From positions 124,001 to 188,000 of the forward strand of contig JAURVB010013196.1 in NCBI GenBank assembly GCA_033002965.1: a stretch of DNA of 64,000 bases, written 5' to 3'. Below, in pieces: positions 12,025 through 25,000 of this stretch. The translations under genes were made by a program, and so were the position numbers. Position 1 is the stretch's first letter. Each line of letters starts with the position of its first letter. Source of the DNA: Piper betle (lineage: Eukaryota > Streptophyta > Magnoliopsida > Piperales > Piperaceae). The notes under the pieces are model-generated. The model was not told where the DNA came from and did not search any database. It saw nothing but the letters and a program-made list of their open reading frames with translations.

Positions 12025-12573
12025 CTAAAACTCTGGTAATCCTCCTTGGGTGCCTTTCTTGTGTGCATGGTGGTTGTTATGAACCATTAATTCTAATAAT
12101 TGAAAAGCATCATGTGGGTTCTTTCTAAGAAATGATCCATTAGCCGCCGCATCAATTATGTCCTTTGTTTGCCCCAACAACCCGTTATAGAAAATTTGCA
12201 ATTGTATCCATCTTTCTATACCATGGTTGGGACACTTTTTCAACAATTCTTCAAATCTTTCCCATGCCTCAAAGAGAGACTCACCATCAAACTACGAAAA
12301 AGATAAAATTTTGTTACGTAATCTAGCAGTTTTAGGAGGAAAATATTTTAACAAAAAATTTTCAGACAATTCGTCCCAAGTGGTAATTGAATCTAATGAT
12401 GACAACCACTCTTTCGCACTTTCTATTAATGAGAATGGAAATAAGCGAAGGTGGAGAGCACCGTCAGAGACACCAGGTTGCTTATACATATCGCAAACTA
12501 ATAGGAAATCAATGATATGCCTATTAGGATCTTCAATAGGCGATCCACTAAATTGTCCTATAGTTTGTAACAT
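12025..12573 (-). pseudogene. Athila-like gag, in two frames
   Basis: The first frame (12573-12292) contains QFSGSPIEDPNRHIIDFLLV and SLIESAKEWLSSLDSITTWD. The second (12246-12025) contains the sequence after LLKKCPNHGIERWIQLQIFY, with DIIDAAANGSFLRKNPHDAF. Together this is the Retrotrans_gag domain that packages element RNA. A stop near 12292 separates the two halves. The region from 12000 to 11070 (rest of gag and linker) is degenerate and Gln-rich. Confidence 0.82.
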
Positions 12574-12967
12574 GTTAAATAGAAGTGGGTCGCATCCACC
12601 AGTGGTGCAATAATGCTAAGTTGTAACCCTCTTGTAAGAGGTACAACCCAATCTTAGATTGCCCTATTGTCATCATTGGCTACTGCTACAATTGGTGAAA
12701 GTGGAGGCATTTGTTGTTGTTGTGGGTCCATGGCTTCTTCTTCTATTGCTTCTTGTGCTCTTCTTCCAGCGGCACACAAGTTTTTCAAATTCCTTTCAAT
12801 CTCTAAATCACAAGAAAACAAGGGTGACTACACTAATCGATGTATAAACAAATGATAACAAGGAAGAAGACAATGATATAATATTTTAAAAAAATCACAC
12901 ACTAAAATCTAAAAAGAAAATAAAAACACTCAAAATTCTAATCCTAAATTTACTAAGAAAATTTGAT

Positions 12968-12986
12968 CTCCCCGACAACGGCGCCA
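12968..12986 (-). other. Primer-binding site of the Athila-like element
   Basis: On the minus strand it reads TGGCGCCGTTGTCGGGGAG, six bases inside the right (5') LTR. This sequence is the usual tRNA-Asp-type primer site of Athila and Tat elements. Confidence 0.8.
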
Positions 12987-12992
12987 AAAACT

Positions 12993-14167
12993 TGTTTAAA
13001 TAATTTAAAAAACGTACATGGTCGAAACAAGTAATATAATGATAAATTCAAATATCGTCCCCAGAGAGATGAATTTCCTCAAACTAATTAAAAAATTAAA
13101 TGAAAAACAAAACAGAAACAATCGACTTCAATAAATCTAAATAATAACTATAAATTAAAACAAAGAGTTATAATATTAAAATTCATTCTAGAGTCGAATT
13201 TCCCTTAACATGAATTTAATGTTCATCACACCTTCATGCTTCTATTATTTTAGCTCAATTTCTACCTTCCGGTGATAATTAATTAATCAATAAGATAATG
13301 CATTAAAATTTGCCTTACAATCGCATACAGTGTTGTATATCTCCCAACCACAACGACGAATAAGTCAAAAGACTCGTTGTATAATGAATTATCAATGACT
13401 AGTCTAATTAATTTCTCCTAAAATCTAATTAAACCTCATGATCTAAAAAATAAGCGATCAATCTATTCTTAGCATTAAGAACATGATAATTCAAACAATC
13501 CGATTGAATAAAGAGTAAGAGGTTGAAATGAATTCAATTAAACCATGTTAAGTTTCATTTTTCTCTAAAACGAAATAAAAGACTACTCCATAATAAAAAT
13601 AGAAAACAATATAAAGAAAAAACTAGTTTTCATTATGAAAGGGGAAAAAATTACAAAACTTAGAAATATTTCTTTCACTAAACGCTAAGTCAAAAGTTTA
13701 GATATATCAAATAACAAATGACCACCTCTTTATATAAAAGATGAGATACCAAGGAAATACAAGAATTCGAGGAAGAATTCCACGACTCGATGTGGATTAA
13801 TTGATTATGATATCCAATGAAGTTTCCAACTCCCTGACAATGGCGCCAAAGCTATGTATATCTATCTTCATCGAGCTTTGAGAACACAAAAAATTGTAGC
13901 CATCAATGGGTGGGGACCAATGCTATGACCAACAAATCCTAACCTTAATTTGTTTGATCTTTTTCTGCATTAAAACTCCCAAAATTAATTTTCTAATCGT
14001 TCCAAATTCTCAGAAGCAGCATTAATCAAATTTGATTATATCTCATAAAATATTAATTAACTAGAATATAATGGGAAATATCACCTAATTAATAATGTCA
14101 TTACCTGGGAAGTATAAAATCGCATTACAAATATGGGTAAATATTATATATTTTTAAATACTTAACA
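12993..14167 (-). repeat. 5' LTR of the Athila-like element
   Basis: Bounded by the PBS spacer on the left and the target duplication atggt on the right. On the minus strand it starts TGTTAAGTATTT and ends TTATTTAAACA. It contains an unexpected second PBS-like motif (13830-13848). Confidence 0.8.
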
Positions 14168-15313
14168 ATGGTTTGCATGACTTGTTTGATAGTGAATGAC
14201 TATTAGTGATCTAATTAAGTAAAGTAAATCTGAGTATGCTAACTGATTATAACGTAATTTAGAAAAACATAATAAAATTGGTATAAATAGGATGAGATAG
14301 AGTTAATTTCTACACTGATGATTGGATGACAGTTAATGGATGTTGATGGCATTGTGAGAGTGTTGATCATGATAAGTTTGATGCATCATTTAGTTAGCGG
14401 GCGTTAGCTTTTAGATTTGATGTGTAGGGATGGAGCAAAAGCTCGCTGCCTAGGCACAAGGGCAAGCTTGAAACTTATGCTAGGTCCGTTTAAGACTCAT
14501 TCTCTATTTTACGTTATTCTATTGTGTATTTGATTTATCATGTGTAGGATGAGTTAAGTGGCGTTTTATCGGATCCCACTTAACTCGGGTTATTTAGCCA
14601 ACAGTTTTCTAGATTAATAACCTTCTAGATTGAGATCCTTCGAGTCAGTTTTTAAAATTAAAATCCACCACAAGTTACCTGCGGGCATATTGTATAAATC
14701 CCAACCCAGACCTATATATGTGTAGTTTTTGCATTTTCAATGAGAGATGGAATGAGGGTTATCGACGGCCACGTCTTGAGATAGGGCGTGTACTCGTCAA
14801 AGTAGGCTATGGAGCTGGGGAGAACCCACTTCATTCTCGAGGGAATCCTGACAACTCCACCTTTGAGTTCCTCATACCTAGAGAAGTGTGGAGGTTCACG
14901 AGTACTGCAATGCAACGCATGTCTAGACTTGTGGTTTCAAAAGGTATTGAAGGTCTATGCCTGAGAGTACTCAGGGCCAGGAGTAATATGGAGGACATAG
15001 AGGGTGGAAAGGAATGAAATTGATATGAAAAGCGATAGAGAAATGGCTAAAGTATGAGAATGAGAAAGAAAGGGGGACGCTGTCGATTCAGGTCGGTGGC
15101 TCCCATATATGCCCTGATGAGTGTTCTATGAGGAAGATATGGATTTCTATTCAACAGGAAATTTAGCTATCCTTTTCCAGATTGGTATTAGTTATTTTCT
15201 GGACCGGTAACACTCATTAGTAACAATTCCCTATTATATATGTAGGTGAGCACCTCGAGGAATGAGAGCTGTCGAGACTATGGAAGAGCAGCACAGAAAT
15301 TGTGCACACATGT

Positions 15314-18300
15314 TGTAAAACCCACGATTCGAGTTAGGGTTTTATATTCAGAACCGGTCGGGTCGACCATTATTTTCGAGTTGAGTCAGTTTCAGGACAC
15401 GCGTACCGAGCCGACGCCGGTCACGTGTATGAGCTATGAGGGTCATGCGTACCCAAATATATGATGATAACGTCATGAATACAGCAGAACAGAATGAGTT
15501 ATCAGATATATGAGAGTATGCCAGTCATTTTTTTAATTATTTTTATATATAGTGGATCGTAGAATTAGTATTAGGCCGTTTACCGCGTTAGGACGCGTTC
15601 GGGCAGTTTGGGTGGGTTGATAGTTCTAGAGCATGTCATTATAATTTTTTTTGGTGTTGTTTGATTTTACGGGATTTATCCCGATTTTTATGAAATTTTT
15701 TAGGATTTAATACGAGTTAGTTATGATACTTGACTCGAGCCGGAGACGAGTCAAGTATTATTTACGATGATGCCACCCATTTTCACCCCGACATTTCTGC
15801 CCCCGCGCCCAAACCCTCGCCGCGCCGCCCCTGTTCGCGCGCCACCGCCGCCACGGCCGGCGCCGCCTGGCCGCCGATCGACGCCGCCCAGCCCGGCCAC
15901 GGCGTCGCCCTGCCGCCCCGACCAGGTCCGGCCCCGTCGGACCGCCGCGACGCGAGGAAACCGCGCCGCGACGCCGCGGCCGCGTTGCGGTCACGTTGCC
16001 GATTCCGCCGCCGGCGACCGTCGCCGCCGTGATCGAGTGGTCGGCTCGACGTCCTCGACCCCTCAGCTGCCTTCCCCGACCGGAGCGGAGGCCGTTGCCG
16101 CCGTGGCCGGCCGGATCTAGCAACCACCACGGCCGGCCTCTGTTTTGCCGTTTTCCGGCGAGCCGCCGCCTCCATTGGCCACACTGAGGTCATAGATGAG
16201 TCGGGCTCGCCGAGCCGGTTCCGAGGGTACCCAACACGACCCCTTTCCGACCAGTAGACGCCGCCGGCGATTGTCGGCGGAAAACCACCGGAAGCCGCCG
16301 GAAAACCGCCAGTAGCTGTCGGAAAACCGCCGGAAAATCGGAATTTCTGGAATTCGCTGGAATTCACCGGATCTTCCGCGGGGCTCACCCAGTGGAGCCC
16401 GATCGAGCTTCGGACGCCGAGGAGCGCCGAATTTGAGCTCCGAGATGCGCGACGGAACCCTAGCCGTCGCCGATTGCCGACGACGTGAGGTATAATTACC
16501 TCCGAGTGATTTATTTAAGATGGATGATGATTGTTAGTACAGCATGCTAGGGTTGGTTTATTGATATGATTAATACTTAATTATGGATGAAACGATGAGT
16601 CGCATGATGTGATTAATGACTAATTAGGGATAAAATGATAAGTTACATGCATGATTTGAATGGATGAATGTAGGTGATCTAATGAGATAGATCGAGTTGG
16701 ATCATGATAATGGATCACGACAGAAGTTAGAAAAACGTAATAAAATTAGTATGAATAGGATGAGTTAGGATTAATTAATTTTTATGATTTTCTGATTGTT
16801 ATGTTGATGGATGCTTGCATTGTGATTTTGATGTTATTGAGTTTGATGCATCATTTAGTTAGCGGGCGTTAGTATTTAGTTTTGATGTGTAGGTACGGAG
16901 TAGGAGCTCGCCGCCTAGGCGCGATGACACGCTTGGAGCTTCTACCAGGTCCGTTTAGGACTCGTCTCTGTTTTACGCTTTTCTATTGTATGTTTAATGT
17001 TATTGCCTGCAGGACGGGTTAAGTGGCGTTTTATCGGATCCCACTTAACTCGGGCCATTTAACCGAGTATTTTCCGGATTAATAACCCCTCGAGGATGAG
17101 ATCCCTCGAGGTTGATTTCGAAACCAAGATCCACCACAAGTTGCCTTCGGGCCTATTATATGAATCCCTTCCCAGGCCTATATATATAGTTTTATCGAGT
17201 TTTCAGTGAGACGAGAGATGGAGAAACCGACTGCACGTACCATGCAGAGGATGCCGTGACAGTCAAAGCGGGCTCTGGATTAGTGCCAGCGGACTGTTCC
17301 ATTCCCGAGGGATCCTGACAACTCCGCGTTTGAGTTCCTCACACCCGGAGAACGTGGAGGTTTACGGGTACTGTTTAGTACAGCGCATGTCCGGACTTGT
17401 GGTTCAAAGGGTACTAAAGGCGACTGCCTGAGAGTACTCGGCCTTCGTGCTCAAGGCCAGGAGAGATATGGAGGTTCGGAGAGGGCTTAGGATAAAGTTT
17501 CATGAGAAGTACTGAAAAAGAAGTGCTGAGAGTAGCACAGTACAGCAGCAGAGCAGTAAGTTCGGGATGCTACCGGGTCTGCAGCCCAGTGGCTCCTCAG
17601 TAGTGCCCTTCAGAGTGTTCTTGAGGAAGTATATGGTTTTCTTTCATATGAGAGTTTGCTCTCATAGCCAGTTTGTTATAGTTATTTTATTTTCCGGACC
17701 AGTAACGCTTGTTACTGACGTTTTTCTTATATATATGTAGGTGATAAGCACGAGATGGATGAGCCAGCTTGGACGGAGGAGCAATGAGGTCTTGTACACA
17801 CACACATGTTAGATTTTTGAATGTTTAATTTTGTGTATTATGTTATTATATTGTGAATGAAGTGGAATGCTAAGACATAGTATGATATGATTTAATGTTA
17901 TGAGATGATGATAAGATATGATGACGTGACATGATCGAACGCTAAGAAACGATGACAGAATGTGAGATAGGAACAGATTGTGTGAATGAAGTGGCGTGAT
18001 ATATATAGATACATGTTTATATGTATACTTGTATATATTATTTTGACAGGGTGGACCCTAATCGCACTTTTAGGGGAGACCCTGTCTGTTTTATTTCAGA
18101 ATTTTGATCGTAACTGTATTGGTGTGTATTTTGAATTGCTTGCCATTCATGTAGTACCATGTTAGGATTTTTCGTATTTATTCATTCATGATGGATCGTA
18201 TCTTCATCTTAAGACGCCGAGATTGGATCCACATGAGTTAGGTTCGGGTTAGCCGACCTAACCGGGGCCTGTAACATGCCGGTTCGGTTCACGAGCGTGA

Positions 18301-18320
18301 ACCGGATTTGGGGTGTTACA
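15314..18320 (+). repeat. 5' LTR of the young element
   Basis: Landmarks: gttttatattcagaaccgg near the start; a palindromic tgactcgag...cgagtca at 15731-15753; a GC-rich, CpG-rich block at about 15775-16330 with many ccg/gcc motifs; AT-rich segments after 16490; ccacttaactcggg near 17041; and gacagggtggaccctaatcg near 18046 before the end. Overlapping long open frames on both strands in the GC-rich block have no recognisable domain. Confidence 0.95.
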
Positions 18321-18324
18321 ACAT

Positions 18325-18337
18325 TGGTATCAGAGCC
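18325..18337 (+). other. Primer-binding site, initiator tRNA-Met type
   Basis: TGGTATCAGAGCC, four bases after the 5' LTR. It is complementary to the 3' end of plant initiator methionine tRNA and is the standard PBS of many plant LTR elements. Confidence 0.92.
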
Positions 18338-21300
18338 ACTCTCGGCCGATTAAGATGTAAGATACTTTTATAGGTGATGTGTGTGCAAAGACTGCTCCAA
18401 GTCCAGCTGGCAGGTATGTTTCTGTATATTTTCTTTACATGCAGATTTTTCTTCATAAGTTGTGTGGATAACAGTGTATTCAGGACTTGATTAGAAGTAT
18501 ATGGCATTGACCTTAGTTGAGCTGACATGCCATTTATGGATTTTTATGATGATATCAGATTGCTTGCCCTATTAGATGTGAGCAGGGGATGTAGTAGTAC
18601 TAACAGAGGTAGAATGGGTATAAGATTTCATCTTATACCAAATTCGGATGTCAGCAGATGTGAGCAGGAATCTGACAAGATTGTCTTGATGGGCTTAGAG
18701 ACCCACTAGTTCTGTCCATCGCATAAGTGAAGTAGATGATTGACCAGATGTTAGTGTCTTGCATGTCACCACATTAATCCTGTTCCATTGTACGTGGTGT
18801 ACATAGTGGGAAGGAACTTGAAGTATAGAGATATCAGTAAGTTAGTGGCACGTGAGATGAACCACCGAGTGCCTTAGACAAATCCCTAAGGATGAAGGCT
18901 GTGACTAAACCAATGGAACCACTGAAGTACTTGGAGCTTAGATGAGAGTTTGGGCAGAAGACTCGAGATGGACCATTTCTAGAAGATAGTAATGAATGAG
19001 GATGAGTAGCGTAGGTGGATCGATAGTTCGATTAGCACTTCATCACCTCCCCTCTTCCATTAGTTTATAACCTACAGGCAACAGTTTTGGCTTCACTTTG
19101 CCAGACAGAGGTCTCGATATAATGAGGAAAAGATCAGGATTACTATTGCCTATGAGATCTAGATATCTGACAGAATTCCACTAGAGACAAGGTACCAGAC
19201 CGGTGATTGCCATGTGAGGGCCAGTCAGCACCGATGAACGCAACCATCCCAGATTTGAAGAGATTACAGTCGAGTTCAGCATAGGTTTACCATCATAGGT
19301 GTCAGCACCATGATGCAACCCTCCGGATCAGACACGCATGACTAGATAACCTAAGTCGAGTTGTTAACAGCCAAGATTTGTCGGAGACAGTAGAGTGGAT
19401 TTACGATGTATACGATCAGGATCAGATTTTTAGTATTTAGGTAGAATCAGCGCCGACAGAGTTACACAACCGCCGATCGAGTGCACAACCACCGACCGAG
19501 TGTGCAACCACCGACCGAGTTGCACAACCACCGACCGAATTGCACGACCGCCGACCGAGTTGCACAACCGCCGACCGAGTTGCACGACCGCCGACCGAGT
19601 TGCACGACCGCCGACCGAGTTGCACGACCGCCGACCGAGTTGCACGACCGCCGACCGAGTCACACAACCATCGCCGAGGTGCACAACCGCCGTCCGAGAT
19701 GCACTACCACCGACCGAAGACGCACTACCGCCGTCCGTGTATTGCTCATCCGCCGACCGAGTAGATTAGTTAGAGCTTAGTAGGGCCAAAACTTAAGAAA
19801 CAAGACATAGCTATAATGGAAACTAGCAGAACAAAGAAAAGTTAGGAAAACTGAGGTTATTTGGATGAGATAGCATAGGATCCGACTTCACAGCTCCCTT
19901 GCAATCATGGTTTTGACCTGACACCCTTGGGTCAAATGTATATTGCAAGATAACCCCATCAGGCGCTGTTAGTGACAGTCTCATAAGGATGCGCATGGAC
20001 AGAATCAAGGAACATGATAGCATGACCTCCAGATGGAACGGTCACAATGATCAAATTGTGCAGATTGAATGCTAGTATACCCATGAGCTACGACTAGCAT
20101 ACATAGATTAGGCGGTTAGTAGATGGTCATACACGCAGTTTGACCTATTTAGAGTTGGGTCGATAGTGATAAGAGTTAGACTTGTACAAGAGGATTGGGC
20201 ATAGACAGAAGGTTAGTGAGGAAGTGTCCTTTAGAAGGATATTGATTCCCTTGTGTTTCGCCAGCACGATTAGGTTCTCACCTTGAGATATAGGATTGAG
20301 CCTTGCCCTGAGTGTAGAGGTACCTTTATGATGCTGATTAGGGTTTACAGTACAGGTATATGTTGTAGACTGATCTTCCGATGAGGATTCTACCCTAGCA
20401 TGAGAGCGATGTAGACAGAGACTTCAGACAGCACAGACCATGCTGACCAGACAGTGATATCAATGTATGCTCATCTTAGTTGATAGCTTTGCTTGAGAGT
20501 CTACCACAGCGGTAGTAGTCATGTGAGTCAAGATTAGTACTACAAATCGGTACGGGACGGCAGGTCACACACCACTGAAGAGCGGACGAGACACGTGTCG
20601 AACCTCATTATGAGTCCCCGTAGACTTGAGGAGAGACTGTGGTTCTTTGGGTCGTTGAACCCCGCCCGTTTAGAAGTGCGTGACTAGTACAGTATCGAGA
20701 AACATGTGCCTACTGTTAGCTGATTGAACTAGAGCCACTTAGGAGCTGTTTCTGAGATTTGTCATTGATTGACTGTTCCACAGACTGATCACCTGTGGCA
20801 TGGTAAATCATGGTGATCTTAGAGACAAGTCCACAGACCTACCAAGATTTTGGCCACCCAACATGTTGCATAGGGACGTTATCTCCCCTACTATTTGCAT
20901 GAGACCTTAACCTTACCATAGTTAAGAGTTGCGCAGCGGAAGAGTGTGAGCCCATAACCCACAGGTCCCAGGATTCCCCGTTTACCTAGCGTCAGATACC
21001 ACATGTGAGGACGAGATACCATTTATTGAGAGCTCTTGAGTAGCGAGACTAGATTTTCATGAGATTCAGTCTCCCTTCTTATAACCCAGAGATATCAGAC
21101 AGAGTGGAGTTTTCACTTGAGGATTTCCACTCACCCTTTTATAGCAGTTTTACCATCAGTTTATCCAGAGGATTGAGATGAGTATACATTGACCAGAGCA
21201 CAGAGCACAGAGCACATGCCACAGACCAGATGCAGACTCCACAGTCCCATACAGAGTATGTTATCATACTCCTTGAGACACGCTGTGTATGTACAGGTGT

Positions 21301-22001
21301 TCTTGCCTCCTTTCAGAAGTAGTTAGTAGTTGTATAGATAGTCACCGGAGCCATAGTATACATTAGAGTCATAGCAGCTACCCTTGTTCTCTTATGGAAC
21401 AGAGTGAGATACATGACTCAGGACCGAGTCAACTAGAACCAAGTGAGCGGTCCAGTTCCTTGTATAGGGACACCTGAGAGTTGGACCTAGACTGGCGACA
21501 GTGAGCCGTGCAGCTCCTTAACCTATACACTCGTACCTAGCAGGAGACTCATAGCACACTTTAGGTTGATTGTAGGACTTAGGAATAGAGTTTCCTACGA
21601 GTATATGTAGGTGATTTTTCACAGATGAGGATTAGAGAGACATGGGTAGATGTTAGCAAATAGGTCTTACCCTCGACGTAGTTTTCCCAGGCATAGCCCA
21701 TATTAGAACCTTGCGATACTCTAGAGTATTTGCTTGACCAACCCAGTAGGCCCTTAAGGGTGATCTAGGTCTTCCGCCGAGTTAGTATAGGGATCAGAAC
21801 AGACACAGGAAGTATAGAATCCAGAATGTTTGAGATGGTCAGCATCACTAGCATGACTCGCCACGTCGGCACCACTATAGTCAGTGAGGATGTATAAGAT
21901 TGTTGAACCAGTAGAGGATACGACTGATATGTATCCCAACTTCCAGGAACTAATTTTAGTAGAACCTCCTTGAGTTAAAATTTCGAGGACGAAATTTTTA
22001 T
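18338..22001 (+). other. Non-coding interior of the LARD-like element
   Basis: About 3.7 kb with stops in every frame. No gag, protease, RT or integrase motif was found on either strand. It is rich in agac/gaga words and holds one minisatellite (19451-19760). A conserved non-coding interior is typical of LARDs and may carry packaging signals. Confidence 0.75.
19451..19760 (+). repeat. 20-bp minisatellite inside the LARD
   Basis: About 15 units of roughly 20 bp, consensus ttgcacgaccgccgaccgag. The centre (19540-19660) has near-perfect 20-bp spacing and the edges are more diverged. Because 20 is not a multiple of 3, every frame stays open through the array and gives spurious His/Arg/Thr-rich proteins. 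Confidence 0.92.
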
Positions 22002-22013
22002 AAGGAGGGAAGA
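22002..22013 (+). other. Polypurine tract of the LARD
   Basis: aaggagggaaga lies directly before the 3' LTR start at 22015. This is the expected plus-strand primer site. The preceding tttcgaggacgaaattt is the common Ty3/gypsy motif at this place. Confidence 0.85.
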
Positions 22014-22014
22014 T

Positions 22015-25000
22015 TGTAAAACCCACGATTCGAGTTAGGGTTTTATATTCAGAACCGGTCGGGTCGACCATTATTTTCGAGTTGAGTCAGTTTCAGGACA
22101 CGCGTACCGAGCCGACGCCGGTCACGTGTATGAGCTATGAGGGTCATGCGTACCCAAATATATGATGATAACGTCATGAATACAGCAGAACAGAATGAGT
22201 TATCAGATATATGAGAGTATGCCAGTCATTTTTTTAATTATTTTTATATATAGTGGATCGTAGAATTAGTATTAGGCCGTTTACCGCGTTAGGACGCGTT
22301 CGGGCAGTTTGGGTGGGTTGATAGTTCTAGAGCATGTCATTATAATTTTTTTGGTGTTGTTTGATTTTACGGGATTTATCCCGATTTTTATGAAATTTTT
22401 TAGGATTTAATACGAGTTAGTTATGATACTTGACTCGAGCCGGAGACGAGTCAAGTATTATTTACGATGATGCCACCCATTTTCACCCCGACATTTCTGC
22501 CCCCGCGCCCAAACCCTCGCCGCGCCGCCCCTGTTCGCGCGCCACCGCCGCCACGGCCGGCGCCGCCTGGCCGCCGATCGACGCCGCCCAGCCCGGCCAC
22601 GGCGTCGCCCTGCCGCCCCGACCAGGTCCGGCCCCGTCGGACCGCCGCGACGCGAGGAAACCGCGCCGCGACGCCGCGGCCGCGTTGCGGTCACGTTGCC
22701 GATTCCGCCGCCGGCGACCGTCGCCGCCGTGATCGAGTGGTCGGCTCGACGTCCTCGACCCCTCAGCTGCCTTCCCCGACCGGAGCGGAGGCCGTTGCCG
22801 CCGTGGCCGGCCGGATCTAGCAACCACCACGGCCGGCCTCTGTTTTGCCGTTTTCCGGCGAGCCGCCGCCTCCATTGGCCACACTGAGGTCATAGATGAG
22901 TCGGGCTCGCCGAGCCGGTTCCGAGGGTACCCAACACGACCCCTTTCCGACCAGTAGACGCCGCCGGCGATTGTCGGCGGAAAACCACCGGAAGCCGCCG
23001 GAAAACCGCCAGTAGCTGTCGGAAAACCGCCGGAAAATCGGAATTTCTGGAATTCGCTGGAATTCACCGGATCTTCCGCGGGGCTCACCCAGTGGAGCCC
23101 GATCGAGCTTCGGACGCCGAGGAGCGCCGAATTTGAGCTCCGAGATGCGCGACGGAACCCTAGCCGTCGCCGATTGCCGACGACGTGAGGTATAATTACC
23201 TCCGAGTGATTTATTTAAGATGGATGATGATTGTTAGTACAGCATGCTAGGGTTGGTTTATTGATATGATTAATACTTAATTATGGATGAAACGATGAGT
23301 CGCATGATGTGATTAATGACTAATTAGGGATAAAATGATAAGTTACATGCATGATTTGAATGGATGAATGTAGGTGATCTAATGAGATAGATCGAGTTGG
23401 ATCATGATAATGGATCACGACAGAAGTTAGAAAAACGTAATAAAATTAGTATGAATAGGATGAGTTAGGATTAATTAATTTTTATGATTTTCTGATTGTT
23501 ATGTTGATGGATGCTTGCATTGTGATTTTGATGTTATTGAGTTTGATGCATCATTTAGTTAGCGGGCGTTAGTATTTAGTTTTGATGTGTAGGTACGGAG
23601 TAGGAGCTCGCCGCCTAGGCGCGATGACACGCTTGGAGCTTCTACCAGGTCCGTTTAGGACTCGTCTTGTTTTACGCTTTTCTATTGTATGTTTAATGTT
23701 ATTATTTGCAGGACGGGTTAAGTGGCGTTTTATTGGATCCCACTTAACTCGGGCCATTTAACCGAATATTTTCCGGATTAATAACCCCTCGAGGATGAGA
23801 TCCCTCGAGGTTGATTTCGAAACCAAGATCCACCACAAGTTGCCTTCGGGCCTATTATATGAATCCCTTCCCAGGCCTATATATATAGTTTTATCGAGTT
23901 TTCAGTGAGACGAGAGATGGAGAAACCGACTGCACGTACCATGCAGAGGATGCCGTGACAGTCAAAGCGGGCTCTGGATTAGTGCCAGCGGACTGTTCCA
24001 TTCCCGAGGGATCCTGACAACTCCGCGTTTGAGTTCCTCACACCCGGAGAACGTGGAGGTTTACGGGTACTGTTTAGTACAGCGCATGTCCGGACTTGTG
24101 GTTCAAAGGGTACTAAAGGCGACTGCCTGAGAGTACTCGGCCTTCGTGCTCAAGGCCAGGAGAGATATGGAGGTTCGGAGAGGGCTTAGGATAAAGTTTC
24201 ATGAGAAGTACTGAAAAAGAAGTGCTGAGAGTAGCACAGTACAGCAGCAGAGCAGTAAGTTCGGGATGCTACCGGGTCTGCAGCCCAGTGGCTCCTCAGT
24301 AGTGCCCTTCAGAGTGTTCTTGAGGAAGTATATGGTTTTCTTCCATATGAGAGTTTGCTCTCATAGCCAGTTTGTTATAGTTATTTTATTTTCCGGACCA
24401 GTAACGCTTGTTACTGACGTTTTTCTTATATATATGTAGGTGATAAGCACGAGATGGATGAGCCAGCTTGGACGGAGGAGCAATGAGGTCTTGTACACAC
24501 ACACATGTTAGATTTTTGAATGTTTAATTTTGTGTATTATGTTATTATATTGTGAATGAAGTGGAATGCTAAGACATAGTATGATATGATTTAATGTTAT
24601 GAGATGATGATAAGATATGATGACGTGACATGATCGAACGCTAAGAAACGATGACAGAATGTGAGATAGGAACAGATTGTGTGAATGAAGTGGCGTGATA
24701 TATATAGATACATGTTTATATGTATACTTGTATATATTATTTTGACAGGGTGGACCCTAATCGCACTTTTAGGGGAGACCCTGTCTGTTTTATTTCAGAA
24801 TTTTGATCGTAACTGTATTGGTGTGTATTTTGAATTGCTTGCCATTCATGTAGTACCATGTTAGGATTTTTCGTATTTATTCATTCATGATGGATCGTAT
24901 CTTCATCTTAAGACGCCGAGATTGGATCCACATGAGTTAGGTTCGGGTTAGCCGACCTAACCGGGGCCTGTAACATGCCGGTTCGGTTCACGAGCGTGAA

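Larger units (their letters stand above)
7671..14167 (-). mobile_element. Athila-like Ty3/gypsy retrotransposon, internally deleted
   Basis: The element reads on the minus strand and sits in the older LTR with the 5-bp target duplication atggt (7666-7670 and 14168-14172). Its 5' LTR is on the right (12993-14167, TG..CA on its own strand). A primer-binding site follows at 12968-12986. Then come gag (12573 to 12025), protease (about 11067 to 10630), reverse transcriptase (10198 to about 9324) and a scrap of the integrase C-terminus (about 9323 to 9100). The left LTR starts at 7671 and matches the right one over 7671-8664. RNase H, the integrase core and part of the 3' LTR's own 5' end are missing. 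All frames carry stops or shifts, so the element is dead. Confidence 0.88.

Noticed and set aside
14712..15464. Frames of 67-99 codons
   Set aside because: They lie within LTR sequence and are collinear with non-coding parts of the young LTR.
15730..16388. Long overlapping open frames (up to 201 codons) in the GC-rich part of the young LTR, repeated at 22430-23088
   Set aside because: They exist on both strands at once, are Arg/Pro/Ala-rich without domains, and follow from CpG-rich composition with few stops.
18325..18337. Possible tRNA-Met gene fragment
   Set aside because: Only the 13-base 3' end complement is present, exactly where an LTR element's primer site belongs.
19451..19760. Possible CRISPR-like array
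   Set aside because: Units are directly contiguous with no unique spacers, in a plant retroelement; it is a minisatellite.
19430..19780. Five overlapping repeat-protein frames
   Set aside because: Artefact of the 20-bp minisatellite, which stays open in several frames.
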